From Castellaniella sp. (GTDB taxonomy: Bacteria > Pseudomonadota > Gammaproteobacteria > Burkholderiales > Burkholderiaceae_B): a DNA stretch of 64,000 bases. Below the pieces are notes generated by a model. That model did not search any database and was not told the DNA's origin. It saw only the letters and a list, made by a program, of their open reading frames with translations. Of this stretch, positions 35,955 through 43,507 are shown piece by piece. The translations under genes were made by a program, and so were the position numbers. Location: positions 682,001 through 746,000 of the forward strand of contig NZ_JAUCCU010000001.1 of NCBI RefSeq assembly GCF_034675845.1, read 5' to 3'. How positions within the stretch are numbered: position 1 is the first letter of the stretch; each line of letters opens with the position of its first letter.

Positions 35955-36346
35955 TGGCTGAAGCTCCTGCCCCCCGATACGATAAGAGCTAGAAGACGGC
36001 TTATTTCGCTTTCCGCCAGACATTGCTGACGCGGCATCGGCATCGACCCAGATCCAGCGGCCTGACAACAACATTTGATCAAATCCATCCATTTTCATTT
36101 ATTTATAACTAAAACAATAACTTAATGCCAAAAACCACCATAACGCCCTACGGCGGCAGCATGGTTTAACCATGAATTGAAAGGGTGTATTGGCAGGAAA
36201 CAGCGGACTCCACGCTAGCATTTCTGAATAAACTTCACTTCTAAAGTTTTTTGAAGATGAGGCACATATCCAGAATCCCCGCCAAACCGCCCGTCACGGA
36301 GGATGCATGACGCAGCGGATACAGCAGCGGTCACCAAGGAGAGGAG
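35955..36346. other. 392-bp region without a supported gene
   Basis: AT-rich between the toxin-antitoxin patch and the 2-oxoacid dehydrogenase genes. No coding frame is convincing on either strand. It contains the palindrome CATGGTTTAACCATG (36160-36174, 7-bp arms around one T), a possible operator, and should hold the promoter for the E1alpha gene. Confidence 0.5.
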
Positions 36347-37366
36347 ATGACCGAATACGTACCCACAGGGATGGATCGGCAGGCGCTGCAGCCATCCGAA
36401 AACCTGTCCACGCAGCAACTCATTGATCTGTACCGGCCCATGCGGCTGGCACGCACCTTCGAGACACGGCTTGGGCGCTTGTATCGACAGGGCAAGATCA
36501 CCGGTGCAGTCTATCTGGGCACCGGCCAAGAAGCCATCGCCACCGGCGTCACCAGCCTGCTGAATCCCGACGATTATATTTCCACCGTGGCCCGCAACCT
36601 GGCAGGCTGGTTCGTGCGCGGGGTCGATCCGCGCCACGTCATGGCGCGCTGGTTCGGTCGGGATCAGGCGCCCTCGCACGGCAAGGAATTGGGCCTGTTC
36701 CTGGCCGATCTTGGACAGTATGGGATCACCCCCTATCACAACGGTTCCATGGCCGCGTGGATTCCATCGGGCGCGGGCTTTGCCCTGGCCTTCCGGCAAC
36801 GGGAAGAAAGCCGCATCAACGTGGCCTTCACGGGCGACGGCGCGACCAGCCCAGGCGACTTTTATGAAGGCCTGAATATCGCCGCCATCCACAAGCTGCC
36901 CCTGCTGATCATTATCGAAAACAACGGCTACGCCTATTCCACGCCGCCGGCGCAGCAGATGCCGGTCAAGAACGTAGCTGACCGCAGCGCGGCCTTCGGC
37001 ATTCCGTCGGCCATCGGCTTCGGCAATGACGTCTTCGAGGTCCGCCGACTGGCCCGAACAGCCATTGATTATGTGCGCGCCGGTCATGGCCCTTACCTGC
37101 TGGAATTCAAATGTTTTCGCATGCGCGGACACGGCGAGCACGACGACATGGGCTATGTGCCCGAAGCGCAACGCGCCTGGTGGGAGCAACGTGACCCTGT
37201 GGTCATGCTGCGCACCTATTTGACTGAACAAGGCGGCTTGTCTGAAGCCACCGTGGCCGCCATCGACCAAGACTGCGAGCAACTGGTGGACGAAGCCGTG
37301 GAATACGCACAGAACCTCCCGCTGCCGAAGCCCGACACCGCACTTCAAGGAGTGTTCAAGGTATGA
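36347..37366 (+). CDS. 2-oxoacid dehydrogenase E1 component, alpha subunit (acetoin/pyruvate type)
   Basis: 339 residues. Thiamine-diphosphate motif GDGATSPGDFYEGLNIAA ending in IENNGYAYSTP (GDG...NN) and GHGPYLLEFKCFRMRGHGEHDD are characteristic. With E1beta it decarboxylates a 2-oxoacid (or acetoin) and passes the acyl group to E2 lipoamide. Stop overlaps E1beta (ATGA). Size and split alpha/beta layout fit AcoA or BkdA1-like proteins; substrate is uncertain. It runs towards the aminobenzoyl-CoA operon, separated from it by a strong hairpin. Confidence 0.9.
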   Translation: MTEYVPTGMDRQALQPSENLSTQQLIDLYRPMRLARTFETRLGRLYRQGKITGAVYLGTGQEAIATGVTSLLNPDDYISTVARNLAGWFVRGVDPRHVMARWFGRDQAPSHGKELGLFLADLGQYGITPYHNGSMAAWIPSGAGFALAFRQREESRINVAFTGDGATSPGDFYEGLNIAAIHKLPLLIIIENNGYAYSTPPAQQMPVKNVADRSAAFGIPSAIGFGNDVFEVRRLARTAIDYVRAGHGPYLLEFKCFRMRGHGEHDDMGYVPEAQRAWWEQRDPVVMLRTYLTEQGGLSEATVAAIDQDCEQLVDEAVEYAQNLPLPKPDTALQGVFKV

Positions 37367-38337
37367 CCAGCACCTCATTTCTGGATGCCATCAGCCAGGC
37401 CATGCGCGAAGAGATGCGCCGCGACGAACGGGTTTTCCTCCTGGGCGAAGATATCGGCGCTTTTGGTGGCGCTTTCAAGGTCACCCGGGGTTTCCTGGAA
37501 GAATTCGGACAATGGCGCGTGATGGACATGCCGATTGCCGAAAGCGGCTTTGTGGGCATGGCATGCGCCACGGCCATCGAAGGCCGCATCCCCATCGTGG
37601 AATTTCAGTTTGCGGACTTCATTGCCTGCGCCTTTGATCAGATCATCAATTTCGCCGCCAAGGTCCATTATCGCTGGGGGCTGCCCTGCCCCATCGTCTT
37701 TCGCGCCCCCTGCGGCGGCGGCGTACGCGGCGGCCCCTACCACTCAGAATCGCCCGAAGCCTGGTTCACCAATGTGCCCGGCCTGAAGATCGTCTACCCC
37801 AGTACGCCCTACGACGCCAAAGGCCTGCTCAAGTCAGCGATCCGGGATCAGAATCCGGTGATCTTTTTCGAGCATAAGCGCCTGTACCGCAAGATCCGTC
37901 AAGACTTGCCCGAGGGCGAAATCCTGGTTCCCCTGGGGCTTGCCGACATCAAGCGTCCGGGCAAGGATCTCACCATCATTACCTACGGCGCCATGGTGCA
38001 CGACTCGATCGAAGCTGCCCAGCGACTCAGCGAAGCTGGCTACGAATGCGAGGTGCTGGATCTGCGTTCACTCTGTCCGCTGGACGATGAGGCCATCTAT
38101 CGCAGCGTTGCCCGAACTCATCGTGCGCTGGTCGTCCACGAAGCACACCTGACGGGCGGCTTCGGCGGCGAACTCGCGGCCCGCATCGGCGCAGAATCCT
38201 TTGCTCAGTTGGACGCCCCCGTGGCCCGCGTAGGCGCGGCGGACGTGCCTATTCCCTACAGCCCACCGCTGGAAGACGCGGTCTTGCCCAACGCAGAAAA
38301 GATCTACGCGGCGGCGCTGCGCACGCTGGAATACTGA
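37363..38337 (+). CDS. 2-oxoacid dehydrogenase E1 component, beta subunit
   Basis: 324 residues, transketolase-like pyrimidine domain with GEDIGAFGGAFKVTRGF and PIAESGFVGMACATAIEGRIP, then HRALVVHEAHLTGGFGGELA in the C-terminal transketolase domain. Partner of the upstream alpha subunit, translationally coupled to it. E2 follows after 16 nt. Confidence 0.92.
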   Translation: MTSTSFLDAISQAMREEMRRDERVFLLGEDIGAFGGAFKVTRGFLEEFGQWRVMDMPIAESGFVGMACATAIEGRIPIVEFQFADFIACAFDQIINFAAKVHYRWGLPCPIVFRAPCGGGVRGGPYHSESPEAWFTNVPGLKIVYPSTPYDAKGLLKSAIRDQNPVIFFEHKRLYRKIRQDLPEGEILVPLGLADIKRPGKDLTIITYGAMVHDSIEAAQRLSEAGYECEVLDLRSLCPLDDEAIYRSVARTHRALVVHEAHLTGGFGGELAARIGAESFAQLDAPVARVGAADVPIPYSPPLEDAVLPNAEKIYAAALRTLEY

Positions 38338-38353
38338 AAACGGAGACCACCCC

Positions 38354-39748
38354 ATGCCCTTAATCGACGTCATCATGCCCCAGTTGGGCGAATCCTTGAC
38401 CGAAGGAATCGTCAGTGAATGGCTGAAATCCCCCGGCGACGAAGTCGCCCGGGATGAACCGCTACTGATGGTAGAAACCGAGAAAGTCAACACGGCCATC
38501 GAGGCTGAAGTCGGCGGCACCCTGGAAGAAACGCTGGTCGCACCCGGCACCGTGGTGGCCGTTGGTACCGTTATCGCGCGGGTCCGGCAGACAGATGCTG
38601 TGGCCTCGAAAGGCCCTGATGCCTTGCCTGACACACAGACGGTTGCTGCAGACGAAGCCCAAACCCCAGTTGCCAGCCGTGGGCATCTGGGCGCCGACAG
38701 CCAGGTCACGACCTTCCCAGCCCACGCAGACACCCACCCACAACGCGCCTCGACGCCGATTTCCTCGGCAGACGGGCACTTCGGCAGTCGTGTGCTGGAA
38801 CTGGCCCAACGCTACCGCGTCACGTCTCAAGAACTGGCCCAGCTCGCCCAGACGCTGGACAGGGCCCGGCCCAGTCCCCAGGATGTCTTGCGCTATGTGG
38901 CAGACCGTAGCCTGCACACCCTGCCAACCCAGCACGCTGTCGCGCAGGCAACGGTCGCCGCGACGACACTGTCCTCGGGGCCGGGTATATCGGCACCGCA
39001 AGCACCCACGCCGCCGACGCGCTATCGGTACCGTCCAAACGACCGCGATCTGGTCCGGCACATGTCCGCGAAACGGATGGTGATTGCCGAACACATGACT
39101 TGGTCCCGGGCGATTTCGGCCCACGCGACCGCGCTGATGGAGGTCAATATGTCAGCGGCGGCAAGCTTCCTGAAGGCGCAGCGCGACCCCCATCAAGCCG
39201 CCACCGGCGTACGGCTGACCTACACATCGATCATTGCGCACGCCGCCGTCCAGGCCCTGGAAACCTTCCCGGAACTGAACGCATCGGTCGTGGATGATTC
39301 CATCGTGCTGAAACCCTATGTCAACCTCGGCATCGCCGTGGCTGTCCGGGATAATCGCGAACTTGTAGTGCCCGTGGTGCACGACGCCGATGCGCTTTCT
39401 TTTACCGAACTGGCGCAGCGCATCACCGACCTGACGGCGCGTGCGCGCGCACAGCAACTGCGCCAAACAGATGTTGAAGGTGGAACTTTCTCGTTTTCCA
39501 ACCCAGGCACCGTGGGCGGGCTGGCGGGTACGCCGATCATCAACCAACCACAGGTGGCCGTTCTGGCCGCCAATGCCATCGTCCGGCGTCCGATGGTTCT
39601 GGAAAATAGCGATACCATCCAGATTCAGCCCATTATGGTGCTCTCCCTGAGCATGGACCACCGCATCATCGACGGCGCCCTGGGCTTTGCTTATCTGGCA
39701 GAAGTCCGCAAGCGGCTGGAGCAGTGGACGTCCGAACCCACCGCCTAG
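38354..39748 (+). CDS. 2-oxoacid dehydrogenase E2 component (lipoamide acyltransferase)
   Basis: 464 residues: one lipoyl domain with lipoyl-Lys K44 in VETEKVNTA, an Ala/Thr/Pro-rich linker, a peripheral-subunit-binding domain (SRVLELAQRYRVTSQELAQL, somewhat divergent), a second linker, and the catalytic domain with DHRIIDG near the C-terminus. No E3 dihydrolipoamide dehydrogenase is in the window, so it must share another one. The PSBD lacks some of the usual basic residues. Confidence 0.92.
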   Translation: MPLIDVIMPQLGESLTEGIVSEWLKSPGDEVARDEPLLMVETEKVNTAIEAEVGGTLEETLVAPGTVVAVGTVIARVRQTDAVASKGPDALPDTQTVAADEAQTPVASRGHLGADSQVTTFPAHADTHPQRASTPISSADGHFGSRVLELAQRYRVTSQELAQLAQTLDRARPSPQDVLRYVADRSLHTLPTQHAVAQATVAATTLSSGPGISAPQAPTPPTRYRYRPNDRDLVRHMSAKRMVIAEHMTWSRAISAHATALMEVNMSAAASFLKAQRDPHQAATGVRLTYTSIIAHAAVQALETFPELNASVVDDSIVLKPYVNLGIAVAVRDNRELVVPVVHDADALSFTELAQRITDLTARARAQQLRQTDVEGGTFSFSNPGTVGGLAGTPIINQPQVAVLAANAIVRRPMVLENSDTIQIQPIMVLSLSMDHRIIDGALGFAYLAEVRKRLEQWTSEPTA

Positions 39749-39755
39749 CAATAAC

Positions 39756-39803
39756 ATCTGCCACACACCTGGTGACGCAAGCGTCATCTGGTGTGTGGCA
39801 GAT
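39756..39803. terminator. Bidirectional terminator hairpin between E2 and RidA-like genes
   Basis: A perfect 14-bp outer stem (39756-39769 with 39790-39803) encloses an inner stem TGACGC/GCGTCA. It separates two convergent operons. T-tracts are weak on both sides, but the stem is unusually long and should stop or shield both transcripts. Confidence 0.75.
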
Positions 39804-39810
39804 TCTCGTA

Positions 39811-40203
39811 TCAGTCCGGCACAACCGCCGTGACTTCGATCTCGACTTTGGCGCGATCTTCGATCAAGCCGGACACTTCAACCGCAGTCATCACGGCATT
39901 GAAGCTGCCGATCAGTTCACGGAACGCCTTGCCGATCGCCGGATAGGCCGCAACGTATTCCTTCTTGTCAGTCACATACCAGGTCATGCGCACAATATGC
40001 TCAGGACGGGCGCCACCCTCATGCAGCACTTCAACAATATTCTGCAAGGCCTGGCGTACCTGTTCAGCGATATCGTCTGTTTGAAACTGGGCCTGCGCAT
40101 CCCAGCCGACCATGCCCGCCACAAATATCATGCGACCACGCACAGACACGCCATTGGAATATCCTTTGGGCCGCGGCCAACCGGGAGGAAGTAGGATCTG
40201 CAT
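39811..40203 (-). CDS. Rid-family (YjgF/YER057c) protein lacking the RidA arginine
   Basis: 130 residues with the RidA fold (RGRMIFVAGMVGWDAQ, EQVRQALQNIVEVL, IVRMTWYVTDKKEYVAAY). In true RidA the stretch before VEVxxLP is ARxxVEV, with Arg105 binding the substrate carboxylate; here it reads AVMTAVEVSGL, so Arg is replaced by Met. This places it in the Rid4-7-like groups, often found in aromatic degradation clusters. As last gene of the aminobenzoyl-CoA operon it might act on the enamine-CoA made by AbmA, which has no free alpha-carboxylate; this is inference. Confidence 0.82.
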   Translation of the reverse strand: MQILLPPGWPRPKGYSNGVSVRGRMIFVAGMVGWDAQAQFQTDDIAEQVRQALQNIVEVLHEGGARPEHIVRMTWYVTDKKEYVAAYPAIGKAFRELIGSFNAVMTAVEVSGLIEDRAKVEIEVTAVVPD

Positions 40204-40238
40204 GGAAAACTCCTTGTCAACAAACTAAAAAATTCGTG

Positions 40239-40652
40239 CTATGCCACCGAGGCACTGTTGGCCAAAGCGGCGCGGACATCCTCGGGCAGGCTGATGGCAC
40301 GATGCGTATCCAGATCGGTGAACACCAAGACCTGGCGCGAGGCAACTCGCAAGACCCCATTCCCACTGGCTTCCAAAGCCAGCGTCAACGATTTACCACC
40401 GACCCGTTCGACGGCCAGGCTAAAACTGAGTGTCTCGCCCATACGGCCGATGGCGCGAAAATCGCATTCCAGACGCACGATAGGCAGGCCGATGCGACGC
40501 GGCCCCAGCATCTCTGTATAGGAAATACCCAAGCCATCGGTGAACCAATCTTCGACCAACTGGTTGAACAGCACTAGATATTGGGGGAAAAATACGATGC
40601 CGGCCGGGTCGCAATGCGAAAAACGGATGCGGTAATCACGCTCGAAACGCAT
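40239..40652 (-). CDS. Acyl-CoA thioesterase, 4-hydroxybenzoyl-CoA thioesterase type
   Basis: 137 residues from ATG 40652, 7 nt after the acyl-CoA dehydrogenase stop; a longer frame overlaps that gene. Hot-dog fold with the catalytic Asp motif HCDPAGIVFFPQY, as in Pseudomonas 4HBA-CoA thioesterase. Such enzymes occur in 2-aminobenzoate clusters and probably recycle CoA from dead-end aromatic or alicyclic CoA esters. Confidence 0.88.
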   Translation of the reverse strand: MRFERDYRIRFSHCDPAGIVFFPQYLVLFNQLVEDWFTDGLGISYTEMLGPRRIGLPIVRLECDFRAIGRMGETLSFSLAVERVGGKSLTLALEASGNGVLRVASRQVLVFTDLDTHRAISLPEDVRAALANSASVA

Positions 40653-40659
40653 GGCAGAC

Positions 40660-41838
40660 TCAAACAGCCGATAAAGTTGGCGCCGAGCGCAGCAACTCGC
40701 GGGCAATGATCAACTGCTGTACTTCGGTCGCACCTTCATAAATGCGCAAAGACCTGATTTCACGGTATAGCTTTTCCACAGGCTGTCCGCTGACCACGCC
40801 CAATCCGCCAAACATCTGCACCGCGCTGTCAATCACCCACTGCGCGTTCTCGGTGGCCGTCATCTTCGCCATGGCGGCCTCGCGCGTCACGCTGCTGCCC
40901 TGATCGCGCAGCCATGCCGCCCGGTAGGTCAGCAAGGCGGCGCTGTCGATTGCCGTGGCCATCTGCGCCAGCTTCGCCTGCGTCAACTGGAAATCCGCCA
41001 AGACACCGTTGAACATCCGCCGCGTGGTGGCACGCGTCAGCGCTTCGTCCAGCGCACGCCGGGCGAACCCCAGCGCCGCTGCCGCCACCGAGGTACGGAA
41101 TATATCCAGCGTGCGCATGGCTACCTTGAACCCCTCGCCCGCCGCCCCCAAGCGCTGGGATGCGGGAATACGGCAAGCATCAAAGCGCAGCCGCGCCAGG
41201 GGATGCGGGGCGATGACTTCGATCCGTTCGGCGATTTCCAGGCCCGGCGTATCCGCATCGACCACGAAGGCCGTGATGCCGCGCGCCCCCGGTGCCTCGC
41301 CCGTGCGGGCAAAGACGACATAAAAGTCAGCAATGCCGCCATTGGAAATCCAGGTCTTCTCGCCGTCGAGGACATAGTCGTCGCCATCGACACGCGCTGC
41401 GCAGGCCAGCGCCGCCACATCCGAACCCGCCTCGGGCTCGGACAGGGCAAAGGCACTGATCGCGTCGCCCGCAGCCACCGGCACCAGATAGCGATTGCGC
41501 TGCTCGGGCGTGCCGTGCAGTGAAATCGCCCCCGACCCCAAGCCCTGCATGGCAAAGGCGAAATCCGCCAGACCCGAATGGCGGGCCAATGTTTCGCGGA
41601 TCAAACAGACGGCTCGGGTGTCGATGACTTCGCCCATGCCGCCATGCGCTGCGCCCGCGACGGCATGACGCAGCCAGCCGTCCCGCCCCAATGCACGCAC
41701 CAGCGCACGGCAGTCGGCATCCACGTCCGGACCATGCGCGTTGGTCACGTGCGTGGCCGCCCAGGCATCCAGCGCCACCGCGAGTTCACGGTGACGCGGC
41801 TCGAAGAACGGCCATTCCAGGTAGGACAGATCAGCCAT
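40660..41838 (-). CDS. Acyl-CoA dehydrogenase
   Basis: 392 residues. FAD/acyl-CoA landmarks are AFALSEPEAGSDVAAL, KTWISNGG, and the C-terminal YEGATEVQQLIIAREL with the catalytic Glu retained. It begins 1 nt after the preceding crotonase stop. Likely oxidises an alicyclic or open-chain acyl-CoA formed after AbmA. Arg/Ala-rich, typical of the high-GC host. Confidence 0.9.
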   Translation of the reverse strand: MADLSYLEWPFFEPRHRELAVALDAWAATHVTNAHGPDVDADCRALVRALGRDGWLRHAVAGAAHGGMGEVIDTRAVCLIRETLARHSGLADFAFAMQGLGSGAISLHGTPEQRNRYLVPVAAGDAISAFALSEPEAGSDVAALACAARVDGDDYVLDGEKTWISNGGIADFYVVFARTGEAPGARGITAFVVDADTPGLEIAERIEVIAPHPLARLRFDACRIPASQRLGAAGEGFKVAMRTLDIFRTSVAAAALGFARRALDEALTRATTRRMFNGVLADFQLTQAKLAQMATAIDSAALLTYRAAWLRDQGSSVTREAAMAKMTATENAQWVIDSAVQMFGGLGVVSGQPVEKLYREIRSLRIYEGATEVQQLIIARELLRSAPTLSAV

Positions 41839-41839
41839 G

Positions 41840-42694
41840 TCAGTTCCCTTCGAAGACCGGGCGTTGCTTGGCCACGAAAGCCTCGTAGGCCCGCGTGAAG
41901 TCCTGGGTCAGCATGCACAGCGCCTGTGCCTGGGCCTCGGCTTCGATGGCCTGTTCAATCGTCATGGCCCACTCTTGGTGCAGCATGGTCTTGGTGATCC
42001 CATTGGCGAAACTTGGCCCTTCGGTCAGTTGTGCCGCCAGTGCCTGGGCTTCAGTCAGCAGCGCATCGGGTTCGCACAGGCGGTTGAAAAACCCCCAGCG
42101 CTCACCTTCTTCGCCGCCCAGGCTGCGACCGGTGTAAAGCAGTTCGCTGGCACGCCCCTGACCCACAAGGCGCGGCAAAATGGCGCAGGCGCCCATGTCG
42201 CAGCCCGCCAGGCCAACCCGGTTGAACAGAAAAGCAGTCTTGCTGCGCGCCGTGCCCAGGCGCAGATCGGACGCCATGGCGACGATGGCGCCCGCCCCCG
42301 CGCACACCCCGTCCACCGCTGCCACGATGGGCTGCGGGCAAGCCCGCATGGTCTTGACCAGCTCACCTGTCATGCGCGTGAACATCAGCAATTCCGGCGC
42401 CTTGAGCCGCACCAGCGGGCCGATGATGTCATGGACGTCACCGCCCGAACTGAAGTTTCCCCCGGCGCCGACCACCACCACCGCGTGCACGTCATCAGCC
42501 CATTTCAAACAATGGAACAGATCCCGCAGTTCAGCGTAACTGTCGAAAGTCAGCGGGTTCTTGCGCTCGGGACGGTTCAGCGTAATCGTCGCCACGCCCT
42601 GCACCACCTCCCACAAAAAGTGGGTGGCGCGGTAATCGGCCATAGGCCGACGATTGCCAGCCAGCAGACGGGGATCAGTACGGTCGTCACTCAT
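41840..42694 (-). CDS. Crotonase-family protein (atypical enoyl-CoA hydratase / possible ring hydrolase)
   Basis: 284 residues from ATG 42694, with AGGAGA upstream. Crotonase oxyanion motifs GGNFSSGGDVHDIIG and GVCAGAGAIVAMASD are present. The two hydratase glutamates appear to be absent: the GGGCE position reads GAGAI, and the PExxLG position reads NRVGLAG. An Asp remains in GCDMGACAILPR. This argues against a simple hydratase and fits crotonase-fold C-C hydrolases or specialised enzymes. In this operon a hydrolytic opening of an oxocyclohexane-carbonyl-CoA is possible. Confidence 0.82.
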   Translation of the reverse strand: MSDDRTDPRLLAGNRRPMADYRATHFLWEVVQGVATITLNRPERKNPLTFDSYAELRDLFHCLKWADDVHAVVVVGAGGNFSSGGDVHDIIGPLVRLKAPELLMFTRMTGELVKTMRACPQPIVAAVDGVCAGAGAIVAMASDLRLGTARSKTAFLFNRVGLAGCDMGACAILPRLVGQGRASELLYTGRSLGGEEGERWGFFNRLCEPDALLTEAQALAAQLTEGPSFANGITKTMLHQEWAMTIEQAIEAEAQAQALCMLTQDFTRAYEAFVAKQRPVFEGN

Positions 42695-42736
42695 GGGGGA
42701 ATCTCCTTGTTGTTGCATGCAATACATATCATCGGG

Positions 42737-43507
42737 CTACATGACCTCGCCACCGCAAATAGGCAGCGATAGCCCAGTCAGCGCGCCTGCCCCCTCGCCG
42801 CACAGCCAAGCAGCAGCATCGGCGACTTCTTCGGGCGTGACCAAGCGGCCCTGCGGATTGGTCTTCATGAATTCGGCACGCACATCCTGCGGATCGCGGC
42901 CGGTCTTTGCCACCACACGCGCAACGCCTGTGCGCACGATGTCGGTATCGGTATAGCCTGGGCAGACCGCGTTCACGGTGACGCCTTTGGTCGCCAGTTC
43001 CAGCGCCAGCGCACGCGTCAGGCCGATCACGCCGTGTTTGGCGGCGCAGTAAGCCGTCACATAGGCATAGCCCGCCAACCCGGCGGTACTCGCCACGTTG
43101 ACGATACGACCCCAGCCGCCGTCCAGCATGCCGGGCAGAACCGCCTGAGTACAGACCATCACCCCGGTCAGGTTGACCGCCAGCATGCGCTGCCATAAAT
43201 CGGCATCGGTCTTCAGAAAAGGCGCGCTTTCCGCCTGACCGGCGTTATTGATCAACGCCTGTACCGGCCCAAAGCGTGCCTGGGCATCGGTCAGCGCATA
43301 CCCCACCTGCACCGCATCCGCCACATCGGCGGTCACGGCATGCAAGCGCTCGGGATGACGCGCCGCCATCGCCCGGACGGACTCCAGGCTGCGGCCCAGC
43401 ACTGTCACGCGCCAGCCCTCGGCGACCAAACGCAAAGCGATGGCGGCACCGATGCCGCGACCGCCCCCGGTGACCAGGGCATGGCGCCCGTCCATTGCCA
43501 TGCTCAT
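42737..43507 (-). CDS. SDR dehydrogenase, 3-hydroxyacyl-CoA dehydrogenase-like
   Basis: 256 residues. NAD(P) loop TGGGRGIG, NNAG, and the catalytic set NVASTAGLAG with YCAAK (Ser-Tyr-Lys) are intact. Its ATG directly abuts the abmA stop. Probably oxidises or reduces a 3-hydroxyacyl- or oxo-cyclohexane-CoA intermediate of the lower pathway. Confidence 0.88.
   Translation of the reverse strand: MSMAMDGRHALVTGGGRGIGAAIALRLVAEGWRVTVLGRSLESVRAMAARHPERLHAVTADVADAVQVGYALTDAQARFGPVQALINNAGQAESAPFLKTDADLWQRMLAVNLTGVMVCTQAVLPGMLDGGWGRIVNVASTAGLAGYAYVTAYCAAKHGVIGLTRALALELATKGVTVNAVCPGYTDTDIVRTGVARVVAKTGRDPQDVRAEFMKTNPQGRLVTPEEVADAAAWLCGEGAGALTGLSLPICGGEVM

Noticed and set aside
35607..36098. 163-codon minus-strand frame across yoeB
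   Set aside because: Antisense to yefM/yoeB, no motif; treated as a shadow.
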